This document shows, in pieces, positions 1 through 12,459 of a stretch of 64,000 nucleotides of DNA. The stretch comes from Engraulis encrasicolus (taxonomy: Eukaryota; Chordata; Actinopteri; Clupeiformes; Engraulidae), in NCBI RefSeq assembly GCF_034702125.1, contig NC_085861.1, positions 51,355,795 to 51,419,794 of the forward strand. Reading direction: 5' to 3'. How positions within the stretch are numbered: position 1 is the stretch's first letter; every line of letters starts with the position of its first letter. The notes under the pieces are model-generated. The model had not been told where the DNA came from and searched no databases. It was given only the letters and a program-made list of their open reading frames with translations. A program made the translations under genes and the position numbers.

Positions 1-532
1 CACCAGGAAAAACAAACATTTTCTGCCACTATTGACACGTTTGTCTAGTGGCCCAGCATGAGACTCAGTTAGTGTTGATGACTGTGTAGATTTAGGCATA
101 TGGGTATTTGGAAAGGTGGTTAGGTGACGCAACACCATCTAATGTGCATAAATTAATTAGTAATTAATGGTTGATTTGCTGCAATTAATATGCTTCTTAG
201 ATAGTCCACTAAAACCAAACGAGCAAAAAAAAAACCCATACAATAGTTGCACTGTCGCTGTCATTTCAGCGTACTGAAATTTGGAACGCCTAGTAATTAA
301 GTACACAGCATTTATTCTCTGCTCACTTGTCTCCAGTCAGACATTTTCTTTCTCTCTCGCACCCACCACCTCCCCGTTCACCTCCCTTCCATCGCTGATC
401 AGTCGATTCATCAGGCGTCCTGCCCTAGCTTCCTCTCCAGTTCACCTTATTCCTTTGCTCTCTGACCATCATAAGGCCGGGGAGTGTCCGCTCAGAGCTC
501 ACACATGTCTGCGGGCTCAGATACCCCTTCCG
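1..532. other. No gene or recognised repeat
   Basis: AT-rich sequence with a pyrimidine-rich patch around 340-450. The open frame at 281-610 has no coding character. Confidence 0.5.
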
Positions 533-977
533 AAAATCGACCATGGTAAACCATGTTTTTTTTTTAGCTTTTTCTCCCCACAATTGTTGAATGAATCATG
601 GTTCGTTTGACTATGGTTTAACAATAAAATTAACTGTGGTTTTACTCTGAAAACTAACCATGGTTTTATCACGGTTTATAATTATTCATTAAATTACACT
701 GCTGGCGCTTTTTTATCGAACACACATATTGGTGACAGTCCTTGGAGCAATGTGGGGTTAGGTGCCTTGCTCAGGGCACTTCAGCCATGGGTGGAGGTGA
801 AGGTAGAGGTAAGGGACGGATTCAAACCTGCAACTCTGTGATCTTCAGTCCAACTCCCTTACCATTACACCACGGCTGCCAACAAGTTTTCATTTTTTTT
901 GGGTAACCATGAAACCCACAATTAACCATAAACCATAGTCACAAACCATGCAAACCATGAATAATCATGATCCATAG
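533..977. repeat. ACCATGG-rich inverted repeat (MITE-like) interrupted by a SINE
   Basis: The left part (533-690) and right part (895-977) both consist of ACCATGGTT / AACCATG units in opposite orientation. A minus-strand SINE (about 738-882) lies between them. No clean TSD was found. Confidence 0.5.
738..882 (-). mobile_element. tRNA-derived SINE, minus strand
   Basis: The reverse complement starts GGCAGCCGTGGTGTAATGG (A-box-like), contains GGTTTGAATCC (B box) and continues into CATGGCTGAAGTGCCCTGAG and CAAGGCACCTAACCCC. The same downstream body occurs in the plus-strand copy at 27274-27480. Confidence 0.7.
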
Positions 978-2766
978 TTACCGCACGAATAGACCAAGTG
1001 TGACGCCATTGAAGCGACAGAGAATCGCTTCTGTGCAGCAAGAGCGATACGAGAGATTGAAGCGACTAGCGTATGTCCGTTACAAGCAGAAGGCAAAGCA
1101 TTCAAACATTCCCAATGGCTGTGGTCACTGACCTCTATCAGAGATAGTCTAACCCAGGGGTGTCAAACTCATTTTGGTCCAGGGGCCGCATACAACCCAT
1201 GAGGACCTCAAGCGGGCCGCATTAGTAACATTATCGCAAAAAAAAAACCCCATAAAGCAGAGGGTTAGTTTTCAATACTATCGCATTATCTTTTCAGCAT
1301 GTTTTAAAAGTGTGTCGAATATGTAGAAAACAATGCAATACTGATAATCCTGTGCAAAATTTCATTGATTTCATTCATTCATTGGCAACTGTCAATTAAT
1401 AAAATAGTGGACAGTTGATTTTGGCGGGGGGTCTGGGGGTCTTCCCCCAGAAAATTTTGTATTTCTTAGATGTAATTTCCTGCATTTTAACGCATTTGAG
1501 CTCAATACGAACCAATACAAACACAGTTACATTTATTATTTAATTAAAAACAATACCAATACAATACAAATAAGAAGTATTAACATTTGACATCTATATA
1601 TGAGGTCTATATATGAGCTTTATCAAATGCCTGTCACAGTACAAATTCACCATTTATACTAGAAGTCTGATGTGCACTTTTCTACAAATACAGTGTAAGA
1701 GAGAGAGAGGACCATTGGGTTAATGTCATGCAGGTCTCGATTCTGCCCCCACTGGCGTAATTGCGCATATCGGTTAGTTCTTTTTAAAAAAAAGAAAAAA
1801 AAAAATTTTACAAAGAACATCCGGCCCGGATGTAAAAAAAAAAGCAAAAAAAAAAAAATATATATATTTTTACATCCGGGCCGTTTCGAACCTTCTGGCG
1901 GGCCGGATGCGGCCCGCGGGCTGTATGTTTGACACCCCTGGTCTAACCAGAGATTAAACACTTCGGGGGGAACGGGGGAAATTGACTACGCTAATATGGT
2001 GCGTGCTTGCATATATCCGACCTGTCCGGCAACAAGAGCCAATTGCTTGCTGAGCTGCACTGTCATTTATCAAATCATCTCGCCGCCTCGACGCATGCAC
2101 TTTTACGATATCTCAAAACTAATCCGTATGCTCTCAGAATATGCTTCCGCTGGTTGGTTGCTGATGACATGTGCGGTTCACATCCGGTAACTACACTTCT
2201 GATTTTTCAACAGAGTCCGCGGACACTTGATCCGCGGCGCAGAACGTGTCTCGTGAAATTCCGTGCATGAGCAGTTCAACACATCAGTAAGAAAATTATG
2301 ATTTACAGCGTTGCTTTCATATATACGGCCAATCTGAGATAGCCATTGTGAACTAGTTTTCATTGTGATTCCAACCATATGGGTTGTGGGTCGCTCCTTT
2401 GTTCCATTTCTGTGTAATCATTCATTTTAGGACGCCCAAACATATCCCCCCCTTCTGGTTTTCCAAAAAATCGCACCCTGGTCTTACTTATCTGAATTAG
2501 AAGCCCCGAAGACGCGTAGCCAATATGGCCGCCGAGTGTTCTATCTCTGCTTAGACTATCTCTGCCTCTATACAGTCACTGGCTGTCGCGGCTGGTCGCC
2601 GAATCGCGTCATAGAATATAGCCAGGATTTCAACTTCAAACTGTCGCTCTCGGCGTGCGAATCGCTTCTAGTGTCCAGAATCGCTTTTGTCACGCGACTC
2701 AATACAATGTCAATTACTTCCATCGCTCGCCTCGCTCATGTTGCGCTTGGTCTATTTGTGCGGTTA
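978..2766. mobile_element. Long inverted-repeat DNA element, interrupted by a hAT MITE
   Basis: The left arm starts TACCGCACGAATAGACCAAG. The right arm, reverse-complemented, starts TAACCGCACAAATAGACCAA. Both arms are rich in GAAGCGA / GCGATTC motifs, and both contain CAGAGATAGTCTAA near their inner ends. The arms are diverged and about 170-220 bp long. The core (1949-2540) has no recognised ORF. Confidence 0.5.
1155..1940. mobile_element. hAT-type non-autonomous transposon, 786 bp, TSD GTCTAACC
   Basis: Terminal inverted repeats CAGGGGTGTCAAAC / GTTTGACACCCCTG. Perfect 8-bp duplication GTCTAACC at 1147-1154 and 1941-1948. GGGCCGCA-type subterminal sequence. An internal hairpin near 1819-1884 pairs CATCCGGCCCGGATGTAAAA with TTTTTACATCCGGGCCG. 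No transposase ORF. Confidence 0.9.
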
Positions 2767-3570
2767 GTCAGGAACCACCGTTTTCATGGTTGAGCTTTTC
2801 AAGTGCAGTTGCTCGCTCACGCGGACCCCGTGAAGCACTTTTGATTATCAGTCCACCGCAGGACAGCTGTTCTCCAGAGCCGCACGATCACGGGAAGGCG
2901 GTTCTCCAGCGAGAACGAAGATGTATGCATACATGATTTATCCAAATTTCAGATAGTGAACTAATGAAATGGGTATTCCTGTGAGGTTGTGAAACCCTAC
3001 CTTTAAACAAGTAGTAGGTCTTTTAAAGAATAGACAAATGAGGTGGAACATAGTATGCATTATTGGTGTATAGTACAGTGATACGGTCATATGCATCACT
3101 ATAGGAGGTGCATTGCATTCAAAGAGGTTTTAATGTCTTTTGTGAAAAAGACGGATCTCAAAGATACTCAGTGGTCAGAATGGAAAGTTGTACAATGTGT
3201 CTAGAGAAAGCATGAGCATTTTATCACTGCATGGAAAAATCAAGCAAACAGTCAGAAGGTGAGGAATGGCAGGGCTGTGAATCGGAGAATGTCACAGCAA
3301 TTGCGGAGCCATCATGGCCAGGTCTTGGAGGTGATTGCTCTGTGTTTATGCTGGGAGAGAGCCCGGGGGACATGGCTCACCCTCTATGCTCATCCCTGGG
3401 CAAACCTCCACTGCTGACATTTAAAGTGTTGATTTTTGAGCACTTATGCTAATTGTTGTAATTTTCCTGATGAGGCGGCCATTCGTATACCTTGATACAA
3501 CGCAGATAGGTTTTTTTTTTAACGTTTTCCATCATGCATAGTCTTTTTTCTCTCCATTTTGTCCGTGCAG
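2767..3570. other. No gene recognised
   Basis: Unique-looking sequence. The open frame at 3231-3452 has no recognised domain. Confidence 0.4.
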
Positions 3571-3645
3571 TGTCAGCTTGGAGTGGTACTGAAAGCCTGT
3601 GAAAATTGCGAGGAAATTGCATCAGATTGCCAACATTGTGAAAAG
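3571..3645 (+). other. Isolated exon-like 75-bp stretch (candidate only)
   Basis: A pyrimidine-rich tract ending GTCCGTGCAG precedes, and AAG|GTAAATTG follows. Only one of three plus frames is open: 25 codons rich in Cys and Glu (ACENCEEIASDC). The other two frames contain stops. No homology is recognised and no partner exon was found nearby, so it may be chance. Confidence 0.2.
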
Positions 3646-4120
3646 GTAAATTGCTTGCAAATCTATTTAAACCACTGGCCCTATTTTCATCAGCTATAGT
3701 ACTTGGTATTCATGATTGCTTAATTGGCGACCTTTTCTATTGTGTAGTGCTTTCTGGTGTGAGGGAAAGCGATCTTTACCAAACCAATTACCCCCCTTTC
3801 TCTCCCTTTCGCTCGCTGCCACATTAGAACGCTGATTGCGGCAGTGAGTCCTTTTGTAAATGAACTTTCAGATGTATTTTTTTAAACACTGATGGAGAAC
3901 AAAGTGTCATTTGTTTGTCCATGGTGTTGCATTTGAAAGCACTTTGTAAAGAGGTTTGTCAAAGCAAAGGGAGACTAGATGTCAGGGCCCTACATGGCAG
4001 CGGCGTGTCATTACCTTGCAGGCTGGCTTTGACTTCTGTAGGCCAATTAGGACTTCTTTTACTGTTTTTATTATGTTCTGTCATCACATCACAAACGAAT
4101 CCACTGGAGTTTTGGGATTC

Positions 4121-4122
<2 letters not shown>

Positions 4123-4172
<50 letters not shown>
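4123..4172. repeat. (TG)n microsatellite
   Basis: About 25 units, followed by imperfect TAG/GTAGTAGT trinucleotides to about 4235. Confidence 0.97.
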
Positions 4173-4173
<1 letters not shown>

Positions 4174-4717
4174 TAGTAGTAGTAAGCTTAGTATTAGTAG
4201 TAGTCATTGTACTTTGTAGTATAGTAGTAGTGGTGGTGGGTTTTTTCCATTTTCAATTTATTGTTTTACAAAATAAAACAAGTATTGCAATTCTGCATGA
4301 AACAGCATTAGAAAATATACGTATATAGACATATTTTCACGTACACAAATTGGTATTTTTAATGACCTGAAAAGCGGGCTTTTAAAAAATATCAAATTTG
4401 ACCTTTAAGCTCAGCCTACACCTGCACCTAGATTCCACCTGTGATTCCAAGGCCGCATCATCTTGCATCATTCACTACTATAGTGTTCGCTTGTGTCTGT
4501 ATGTGCATGTGCAGTCTCTCTGTGCATATGCGTGCGTTTTTTGTAATGCATTACGGGGAAAGGCAATAATGTACGACTCCACATACAGTATGAAGCGTCT
4601 ACAGGCAGAGGGAATAATCTTTTTATTCATTTTGACAGTAAGAATAGTGAGATGCTCAGGAAAGGAGTCAGAAAAACCCTGAACAATAATCTGCAGGGAT
4701 GGCTCAATTAGATAGGG

Positions 4718-5059
4718 CAAGGGTGTCAAACACAAACTGAATGAGGGGCAACATCAAAATCATACATTTAGTCACGGTCCAAACTCAATATTTATTTAAA
4801 GAAATGCACCGAAATTGTGAGCATGCACTTAATGCGCATAGTACATTTCACACACATTCTTTTCCACCATATGTATAGGGTAGGTCAAATGTGCCAGCAC
4901 ATTCTGTGACACACCAAATTTCATGTTCAAGTCTTGTTACGCTATTCATTAATTGTGTATGTGGGCCAACTTTAATACGCATTTGAAATGATCTCGCGGG
5001 CTGAATGAAATGACTTCCCCGGCCACATTTTTCCCCCAGTCCTGAGTTTGACATCCCTG
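4718..5059. mobile_element. hAT-type MITE, 342 bp, near-perfect TSD
   Basis: Ends CAAGGGTGTCAAAC and GAGTTTGACATCCCTG, the same family as 1155-1940 and 50085-51138. Flanks AGATAGGG (4710-4717) and AGCTAGGG (5060-5067) match at 7 of 8 bases. Internal GTGGGCCAAC and GGGCC motifs are shared with the 50 kb copy. Confidence 0.8.
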
Positions 5060-5256
5060 AGCTAGGGAGCTGAGCTAGGGAGCTGGATCTTGGCCCTAGG
5101 ATGGGGACATGCTTGCTGCAGGATATGCATGTGTGTGCACTTGTTGTGCACAAACAAGTTGCCATGTGAATTTTATGTCAATTCTGCACACGGTAGAGCA
5201 ACTGACACAATGTACACAGACTCGTGTGTACGGTACAATATTGAGAGTACCACTGT

Positions 5257-5258
<2 letters not shown>

Positions 5259-5329
<71 letters not shown>
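5259..5329. repeat. (CT)n microsatellite
   Basis: About 35 uninterrupted units. The sequence directly right of it (GCCCTTGAGCAAGGCACC, 5339-5356) is a piece of the SINE body seen at 738-882. Confidence 0.95.
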
Positions 5330-5331
<2 letters not shown>

Positions 5332-5490
5332 CGGCAGTGCCCTTGAGCAAGGCACCTGTAATCCCTGCAGCAACGTATGTGTGTCTTTATGGAGATATTA
5401 TTTACATTTCAGCTTTTAATGTTGTACCATGCAGTGCCACTATTTCCTTACAATACCACTATCATAGTACATTAAAACATGTTGAATTTG

Positions 5491-5611
<121 letters not shown>

Positions 5612-5930
5612 GTTCTATTGTCCCTTGCCAAAGTTCAAGTTAAGAAGATTACATTTCACCTTCTCCCCTCTTTCTTCAGCGTTTAGTCTTATCATATACT
5701 GGATCTGTCCTTTGGCATATTTTTTGGATGATTTAATGAGGTTTCACGGTCGTGTTCCTTGTTAACCTTGGGTCTTTTCATCTATTACATTAACATTCTT
5801 CCCGAAAAGAGGCCGCAGTCATCAGGGCTGTGTTTGATTGATGGCCGGGTAATCTCGGCTGCCATTTGTCACTATCTGTCTGCTTGTGTTTTTCCTGATG
5901 AGTGCTTATGATAGGCATACTGATCATGGG

Positions 5931-5966
5931 ATGTGTGTGTGCGTGTTTGTGTGTGTGCATATGCGT

Positions 5967-6035
<69 letters not shown>

Positions 6036-6048
6036 TGTGCGTGCGTGA
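5931..6048. repeat. (GT)n microsatellite with GTGC interruptions
   Basis: GT core flanked by GTGTGC variants, ending in (GCAT) alternation to about 6068. Confidence 0.95.
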
Positions 6049-6329
6049 GTCTGTGCATGCATGCATGCAACAAAGTGCTATCAATATGAACAAGCTGTTG
6101 TCACTGTTGTCCATGTAAATGACACTTGCCATTGATGACCGTGATGCTCCAACACAGAATAACTCAGTGTAGAACTCCTCACTATAGAACAGTGGTACCA
6201 AACTCCTTACTATAAAACACGGGTTCTTAACTAGAATATTCTTGGGACACACAATTTTCCAACATTATGTTATGACCCAATTGTTTTGTTACGCTGTCAA
6301 CAACTGGTCTATTCATTTTAATCATCAAA

Positions 6330-6445
6330 AATATAATACAGTAGAATACGTCAGTAGAATACCTGACTGTAGAATACCTCACTGTAGAATAGGCCTACCT
6401 CACTGTATACCTCACCCTAAAATACCTAACTGTATACTGTACCGC
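6330..6445. repeat. Imperfect tandem repeat of a GTAGAATACCTCACT-like unit
   Basis: About six irregular copies of AGAATACCTSACTGT. A related unit (TATAGAACAG / TATAAAACAC) appears at about 6180-6225. Confidence 0.6.
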
Positions 6446-6491
6446 TCCTCACAATTTCAGCCAATACTTTCACTGTTCTCTACTGGCAGGC

Positions 6492-6824
<333 letters not shown>

Positions 6825-6831
6825 TGTGTGT

Positions 6832-6904
<73 letters not shown>

Positions 6905-6946
6905 TGCGTGCGTGCGTGCATGCGCATGTGCGTGTGTGTGTGTGCG

Positions 6947-7021
<75 letters not shown>

Positions 7022-7033
7022 GTGTGTGTATGT
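6825..7033. repeat. Compound (GT)n/(GTGC)n microsatellite
   Basis: Two long GT tracts separated by a GTGCGTGC stretch at about 6903-6950. Confidence 0.97.
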
Positions 7034-7245
7034 AGAGGGGCCCGTCATTAATCTGTCAGCTGAATCGGGGTCAAAATATGGAGCCAAGTGCAGAAAAAAT
7101 CTTAAGTGCCCAAAATGATAAAGAAAATTAAAATAACATCAAAAGGTTGATGTTTATTTCTGGAGGGGATGTTTACATTTTGGATTTGTATCTGATTCAC
7201 AACAATGCTGCCTCATTTATGTGTCGCATCATTTACTCATTACTT

Positions 7246-7394
<149 letters not shown>

Positions 7395-7475
7395 ATGCCG
7401 ATCCCAATAAAAGTATTAAAATGTGTGCGTGCAATAACGCACAAGTTGATAAGCGTTCCAGGCTCCCATGGTGTT

Positions 7476-7477
<2 letters not shown>

Positions 7478-7564
<87 letters not shown>
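7478..7564. repeat. (GA)n microsatellite
   Basis: About 43 units, bracketed by CCCATGGTGTTCT on the left and CCCATGGTGTCCT on the right. Confidence 0.97.
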
Positions 7565-7568
<4 letters not shown>

Positions 7569-7827
7569 CAGCTGACTGCTGTTCCCATGGTGTCCTCCAG
7601 CAGGAGGGGAAGCAGGGCTGAGCAATAAACTGGGTCTTTTGTCAGGCTGCAAAGCCCAGTCGAGTCCCCCCCATTGGGATTCAAGGGTGTCTCTTTCACC
7701 TCTCCCTGCACTGCACTAATCACAGCCTCGCTCCTTTTAATTGCAGCCATTTGGGGAATGTGCTGCTGCAGAGCACTCACCCTGATCCCCTGCCCTCAGC
7801 TCACCTCCCTTATCCATCTCTTACACT

Positions 7828-7981
7828 TGCACGCACGCACGCACGCACGCACATACACACGCATGTACACACATACACCCCCCACCCCTCTCACTTACAT
7901 GAACATACTCCTTACTCACATAGTCCTTACACACACACAGACGCACGCACGCACGCAAGCATGCACGCACGCACGCACACA

Positions 7982-8013
<32 letters not shown>

Positions 8014-8061
8014 CACGCACACGCGCACACACACACACACACACACGCACACACACACATT
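7828..8061. repeat. (ACGC)n/(AC)n cluster
   Basis: ACGC units at 7829-7852, a spacer, then mixed ACGC and AC units from about 7935 to 8061. Confidence 0.93.
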
Positions 8062-8536
8062 TGTATTGTAGGCCTATTTGCCCTATTTGCATTGTGCTGT
8101 ACACTAAAGGTACGATTTGATTTGAATTGTATTGTATTGAATTGAATGAAGGACTGAACTGAATTGAATAAATTAAGAACTGAACATCCTTTTTTTGTCT
8201 TCAGCTCCATTTGTTTTCTATCTGCACAAACTGTACCAAGTCGCACATGAAGCCAACATACAGTAGGCCTATGTGTCATTGTCAGATAAACTGTGTAGGG
8301 CCTATTTGCTGTTTTTGGAATACACTCTGACTTCACTCTTACTACACTCTCTATCTGAATACACCCACACGACAACGTAACAAGAGTTTTTTACTTGGTA
8401 AAAAAAATGCGTCGTCCCTGGCAACAGATCAGGAGTGCGTTTCTCGACAGTGTCGTTGGTAACTAAGTTAACATCTTAACTTGGTTGCAAAGCAATTTTC
8501 CATTGGCAACCTACTAAGATGCTAACTGGTAAGCAA

Positions 8537-8898
8537 TAGGGATGCAAATTATCGATTCATTCATTAATCATTAGTTGATAGCCTTATCGATCGACTTACG
8601 ATTAATTGATAAGTGGCGTTTTCGCCCCGAAATCTCAATGTTTCTCAAAAAAATGCCTACTAAATCTAAAGAATTTCTTTAAAAATTGATATAAAATATC
8701 ACATTTAAATTAATTCTATTTCAATTCTTTAATCCTAAAGTGATTTAAATAATCCCACTATTCACACCCCTCTTCACACACACTCTTCACATGCCGATTT
8801 CACCTGGGTCTCTTGTCAGTTGAATTGTCGATTAATTGTGATTAATGTTTTTTAATCGATTAACACATTGATCGATCGATTAATCGTTTGCATCCCTA
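8537..8898. mobile_element. hAT-type MITE, 362 bp, TSD GTAAGCAA
   Basis: Ends TAGGGATGCAAATTATCGAT and TCGATTAATCGTTTGCATCC followed by CTA. Perfect 8-bp TSD at 8529-8536 and 8899-8906. The interior is rich in ATCGAT/ATTAAT. Non-coding. Confidence 0.9.
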
Positions 8899-9044
8899 GT
8901 AAGCAATGATGCTTTCGAGAACGGGGTCTGGTAAAATATAGCGTAAAATCAATGCAATGCTTGCTGAAAACGATGCAATACACCTCACCTCTATGTGCGC
9001 TGTAAAACAGTACCACCGGATACACCAGAACAATATAGGAAGTA

Positions 9045-10420
9045 TCGGTGAATCCCATTACACTCCTTAGCCCTACGCCTTTCCCCACGTGTAGGGGTAG
9101 TTAGACGGTGGGCTAGATTTCGTAGCTCCTTTAGAAAATGAGTTTCGTTCTCACTCTTGAGTGGCAACTTGATTTTTCTAATATGACCTCCTGACAATAT
9201 GTAAAGCAATATTCTGGCTGTTGCCACGCTGAAAAGTTGCACGTTGATATTAAAAAATAACGAAAATAAAAAAGACTGGGGTGACGTCACATAATGCACA
9301 GTCAATGGGAAGTCTCCGCCCCTCAAAGTTGAAAAGGGAATATTTATCCGCATATCGGCCTTTTTTCATATGAAGATAATTCACCTAATCATTGAAACAA
9401 CGTAGGCATTTCATTCCTGACCATTTTCCTGTTACTGGAAAAAATAACACAGCTTGCATTTCTTTACTGACAAGTAGTTTTTTTGGCGAATTGATCTACC
9501 CCCGTCACCTCATTGCTCTATTGCTTTGAGGGAACAGACCTGTCCTCTTTTTGACATTTATCTCTCGTTGCCCAATGATAGTCAGACAGTCGAACACTAA
9601 CAGCGAAAAAGAGCACTTCTGAAAGTTTGAGAAAAATATTTTTGTTTGCATGTTCACAACAAGTGAGCCCACTTACCCCCCAACTTGTAACTTTTTGCCA
9701 TGAAATCTGACGGTTCCGGGTAGCATGCACGCGCTAGCTGTATTCTGCCTCGTTGACTTTGCATTGACGTGACGTCACTCGGTCAGCTAGTTTTTGTTGT
9801 CATTTTTATAAATCAATGTGCAAGTTTTGAGAATGGCAACAGCCAAAATATTGATTAATGGGTTGTCAGGGGGTTATATAAGCAAAAATAAAGTTGCCAC
9901 TCGTTAACACCAACGAAATGACAAGATATGAGACTGGGCCCACCACCTAAGAGGCATCCGGATTCACGTTCAGACAGATGGGTAGGGGTACGTCGAAGGG
10001 CTTTCCACCCCTCTGCACGGAGATTTTCCAACACCAGAGGACACCGGAGGGCTACAACAGGTTTCCATGAATGCATTGCGAGTTCATTTAAAAATTGGCG
10101 GCAAGCCGCGGCACCCACAACAGCACACAAGTTCAAGTATTTTCGCCGCAATTGACGGTTTTAAAGTGGTAATAATTATTCCATTGTACTAAGTTTAACA
10201 TTGCCCTAATGTGTGATGTTTGAAAAATGTGTGAAAAAAATCGCTAGTAACGTCAACCTAATGCATGGAATTAGTGACAGCTGAGCTGTGAGTGTCATTC
10301 CATGATTGTTGAAGGGGTATTCGTAGCGGTTGTGTTTCAAGCCCTACACCTTACAGCTTCGTTGGAAAGCACGAGGGGCATGGGGAAGGCCTAGGGGTAG
10401 GGGTAGAGATTAGTAATGGG
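9045..10420. mobile_element. Probable non-autonomous DNA element with imperfect inverted ends
   Basis: Left CCCATTACACTCC...GCCCTACGCCTTTCCCC is inverted at the right as GGGGAAGGCCTAGGGGTAGG...AGTAATGGG. A third GGGTAGGGGTACGTCGAAGG motif is near 9980. No clear TSD and no domain in its open frames, so borders are approximate. Confidence 0.4.
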
Positions 10421-10517
10421 AAAGGCCCTATGTCACATACACTTCACACAGCATTTACCCATTGTATAGTGCATTATGAGCGTATTTATAATGAATTATA
10501 ATGCACATCATAATTAG

Positions 10518-10954
10518 TAGTGGTGTGGATTGGCACTTCCCTCACGATCTGATTCGATCATGATTCGGGAGGTAGCGATTCGATTCGATTCGATTCTATG
10601 CGATTCGATCCGATCCGATTCAATTCTACAATGCATTGCAATGCATTACATTTACTGAAAGCAAAGCAAATGTTTCATCAGTCATGATGAGGCAATACAA
10701 GTAGTCAGATACTGAGCAACAATTTATTGGCTGTTTTCTGTATCAGTCTGGATCAGTCTGTATCAGTCTTGCAATGCTTTGAAGTAGGCTACTTTTATTT
10801 AATTTAACATTCATTTGCTCCCGAAATATCCACGGAAGTAATTGAAACTTTAAAAAAATTGCCGGATCGATTCTGGAAATTGCCGGATCGATTCTGGATC
10901 GTCCATGCCCCGCATTGGATTGCATCGCCGAATCGATCATTGTTGACACCACTA
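10518..10954. mobile_element. hAT-type MITE, 437 bp, TSD ATAATTAG (copy 1)
   Basis: TIRs TAGTGGTGT / ACACCACTA with a perfect 8-bp TSD (10510-10517 and 10955-10962). Contains GATTCGATTCGATTCGATT and an internal tandem duplication of ATTGCCGGATCGATTCTGGA (10859-10900). Same family as 61733-62106. Confidence 0.92.
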
Positions 10955-10962
10955 ATAATTAG

Positions 10963-12100
10963 TCACAATGCATTATGGCTACACTCATAATGCTTCATGA
11001 TGTACGTATCATATCAACAGTTATAACTATACATCTAGCTTATAATGCCTTATAATAAAACTGTGTAAACTTGCATAGTCTTCAAACATGTCATCATTAT
11101 AACATGCAATATTGTCCCTTATGAAATCAAAATTGATCATTCTAAACAGCTGTGGTTGCCCCCCCAACAATGGTAATTGAATCAATTGAGTCTCTGTGTG
11201 TTCCTTGAAAAAAGTAGAGATCTTCGGAATGAAAATTGTGCCAAATGCATAGAATTGCCTGTGGTGGTTAGAAAAAGCTGTGTGTTAGAACTGAAATTTG
11301 AGTTAAAAGCAGGAATTGTGCTTGAAGTTCATTGGTTGGTGTTGGTTAATGGGTGACCTGTGGTCATAATTGTGTCACAAGTACCAGTAATTGTGGGCAA
11401 ATAATAAAAAAATAACAGATCCAAAATCAGCCTACAAATATATGTTCGAATGGCTGTTATTGCATTTTGTAGGAACTTCAGCCAAAACTCCGGTGTTCTC
11501 CCTGCTTCCTTTACAAGCTTGAAAATGACAACTTTAAAATAAAGGCAACAACCTTCATCTTTTTTTCATCAGAAATTGAACTTCCACTATTTTTCAAAAC
11601 TATCATGATAACAACAAAACAAAACAAGAAAGTAAAAGTAAAAGTAAAAGTTTAATCAAAGTTAAACCCGTGCAGTATTTTGGCCTAATTTTAAAGTTGG
11701 CTGTCTCATTTTCTGTTGCAAGGCGTTCTTTGTGAGTTGTATGTATATAGCTTTGGGTTTTGGACTCTTTATTGCAGCGTGTGTGAGCTTGTGTTGTATT
11801 TAATGGACCAGCAAACAATGTCCCGCAATGACGCTCTTGAAAGTGCCTGTCTGTCTACTATAATGGAGATAAGCTCATGAATTGCAGGCCCCAAAATGGG
11901 GAGCTCTGGACACTTTGGGCGCAGCCATTATGTAGAGCCAGGGTCACTAACCTGAGGATGGGGTGAGAGAAGATTTATTAAGAAGCTTCTCTTCTCCATC
12001 GTCTTCTTAAAGATGAATAAAAGAGTGACCTATGTGGAGTCATAGCTCCTAAACTCTCTAAACCTAATCTGTTTTTACACCCCAAAAAGCTCTGCATTCA
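10963..12100. other. No gene recognised
   Basis: AT-rich. The parts flanking the MITE (10430-10517, 10955-11100) carry CATTATAA / TTATAATG motifs suggesting an older repeat into which the MITE jumped. A small (AAAGT)n run is at 11630-11652. Confidence 0.4.
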
Positions 12101-12118
12101 CCATGTCTGAGCGTGATG

Positions 12119-12120
<2 letters not shown>

Positions 12121-12162
<42 letters not shown>
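12121..12162. repeat. (CT)n microsatellite
   Basis: 21 units, followed by T/C-rich sequence to about 12300. Confidence 0.96.
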
Positions 12163-12167
<5 letters not shown>

Positions 12168-12348
12168 CTTGCTTTCACTGTTCCACGATCATTCTCGTTT
12201 TTTTCTCTCTGTTTTTTCTATTTTTGTCCCCTCTTTCTTTGTTCTTCTCTTCTCTGTCCCCTCCCTTTTCCCCAACGGAATCTTTTATTCATTCTTTTAT
12301 AAGTGCTTCAATCCACACTGTGGCAGAAAGGAGAGACTCTTTAGTTAC

Positions 12349-12459
<111 letters not shown>

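Noticed and set aside
281..610. 109-codon open frame on the plus strand
   Set aside because: Runs into a T-rich, ACCATGG-repeat region. No signal peptide, domain or splice context.
9928..10155. Basic Arg/Pro-rich 75-codon open frame
   Set aside because: Lies inside a probable non-autonomous transposon. No recognised motif, and the opposite strand is open too.
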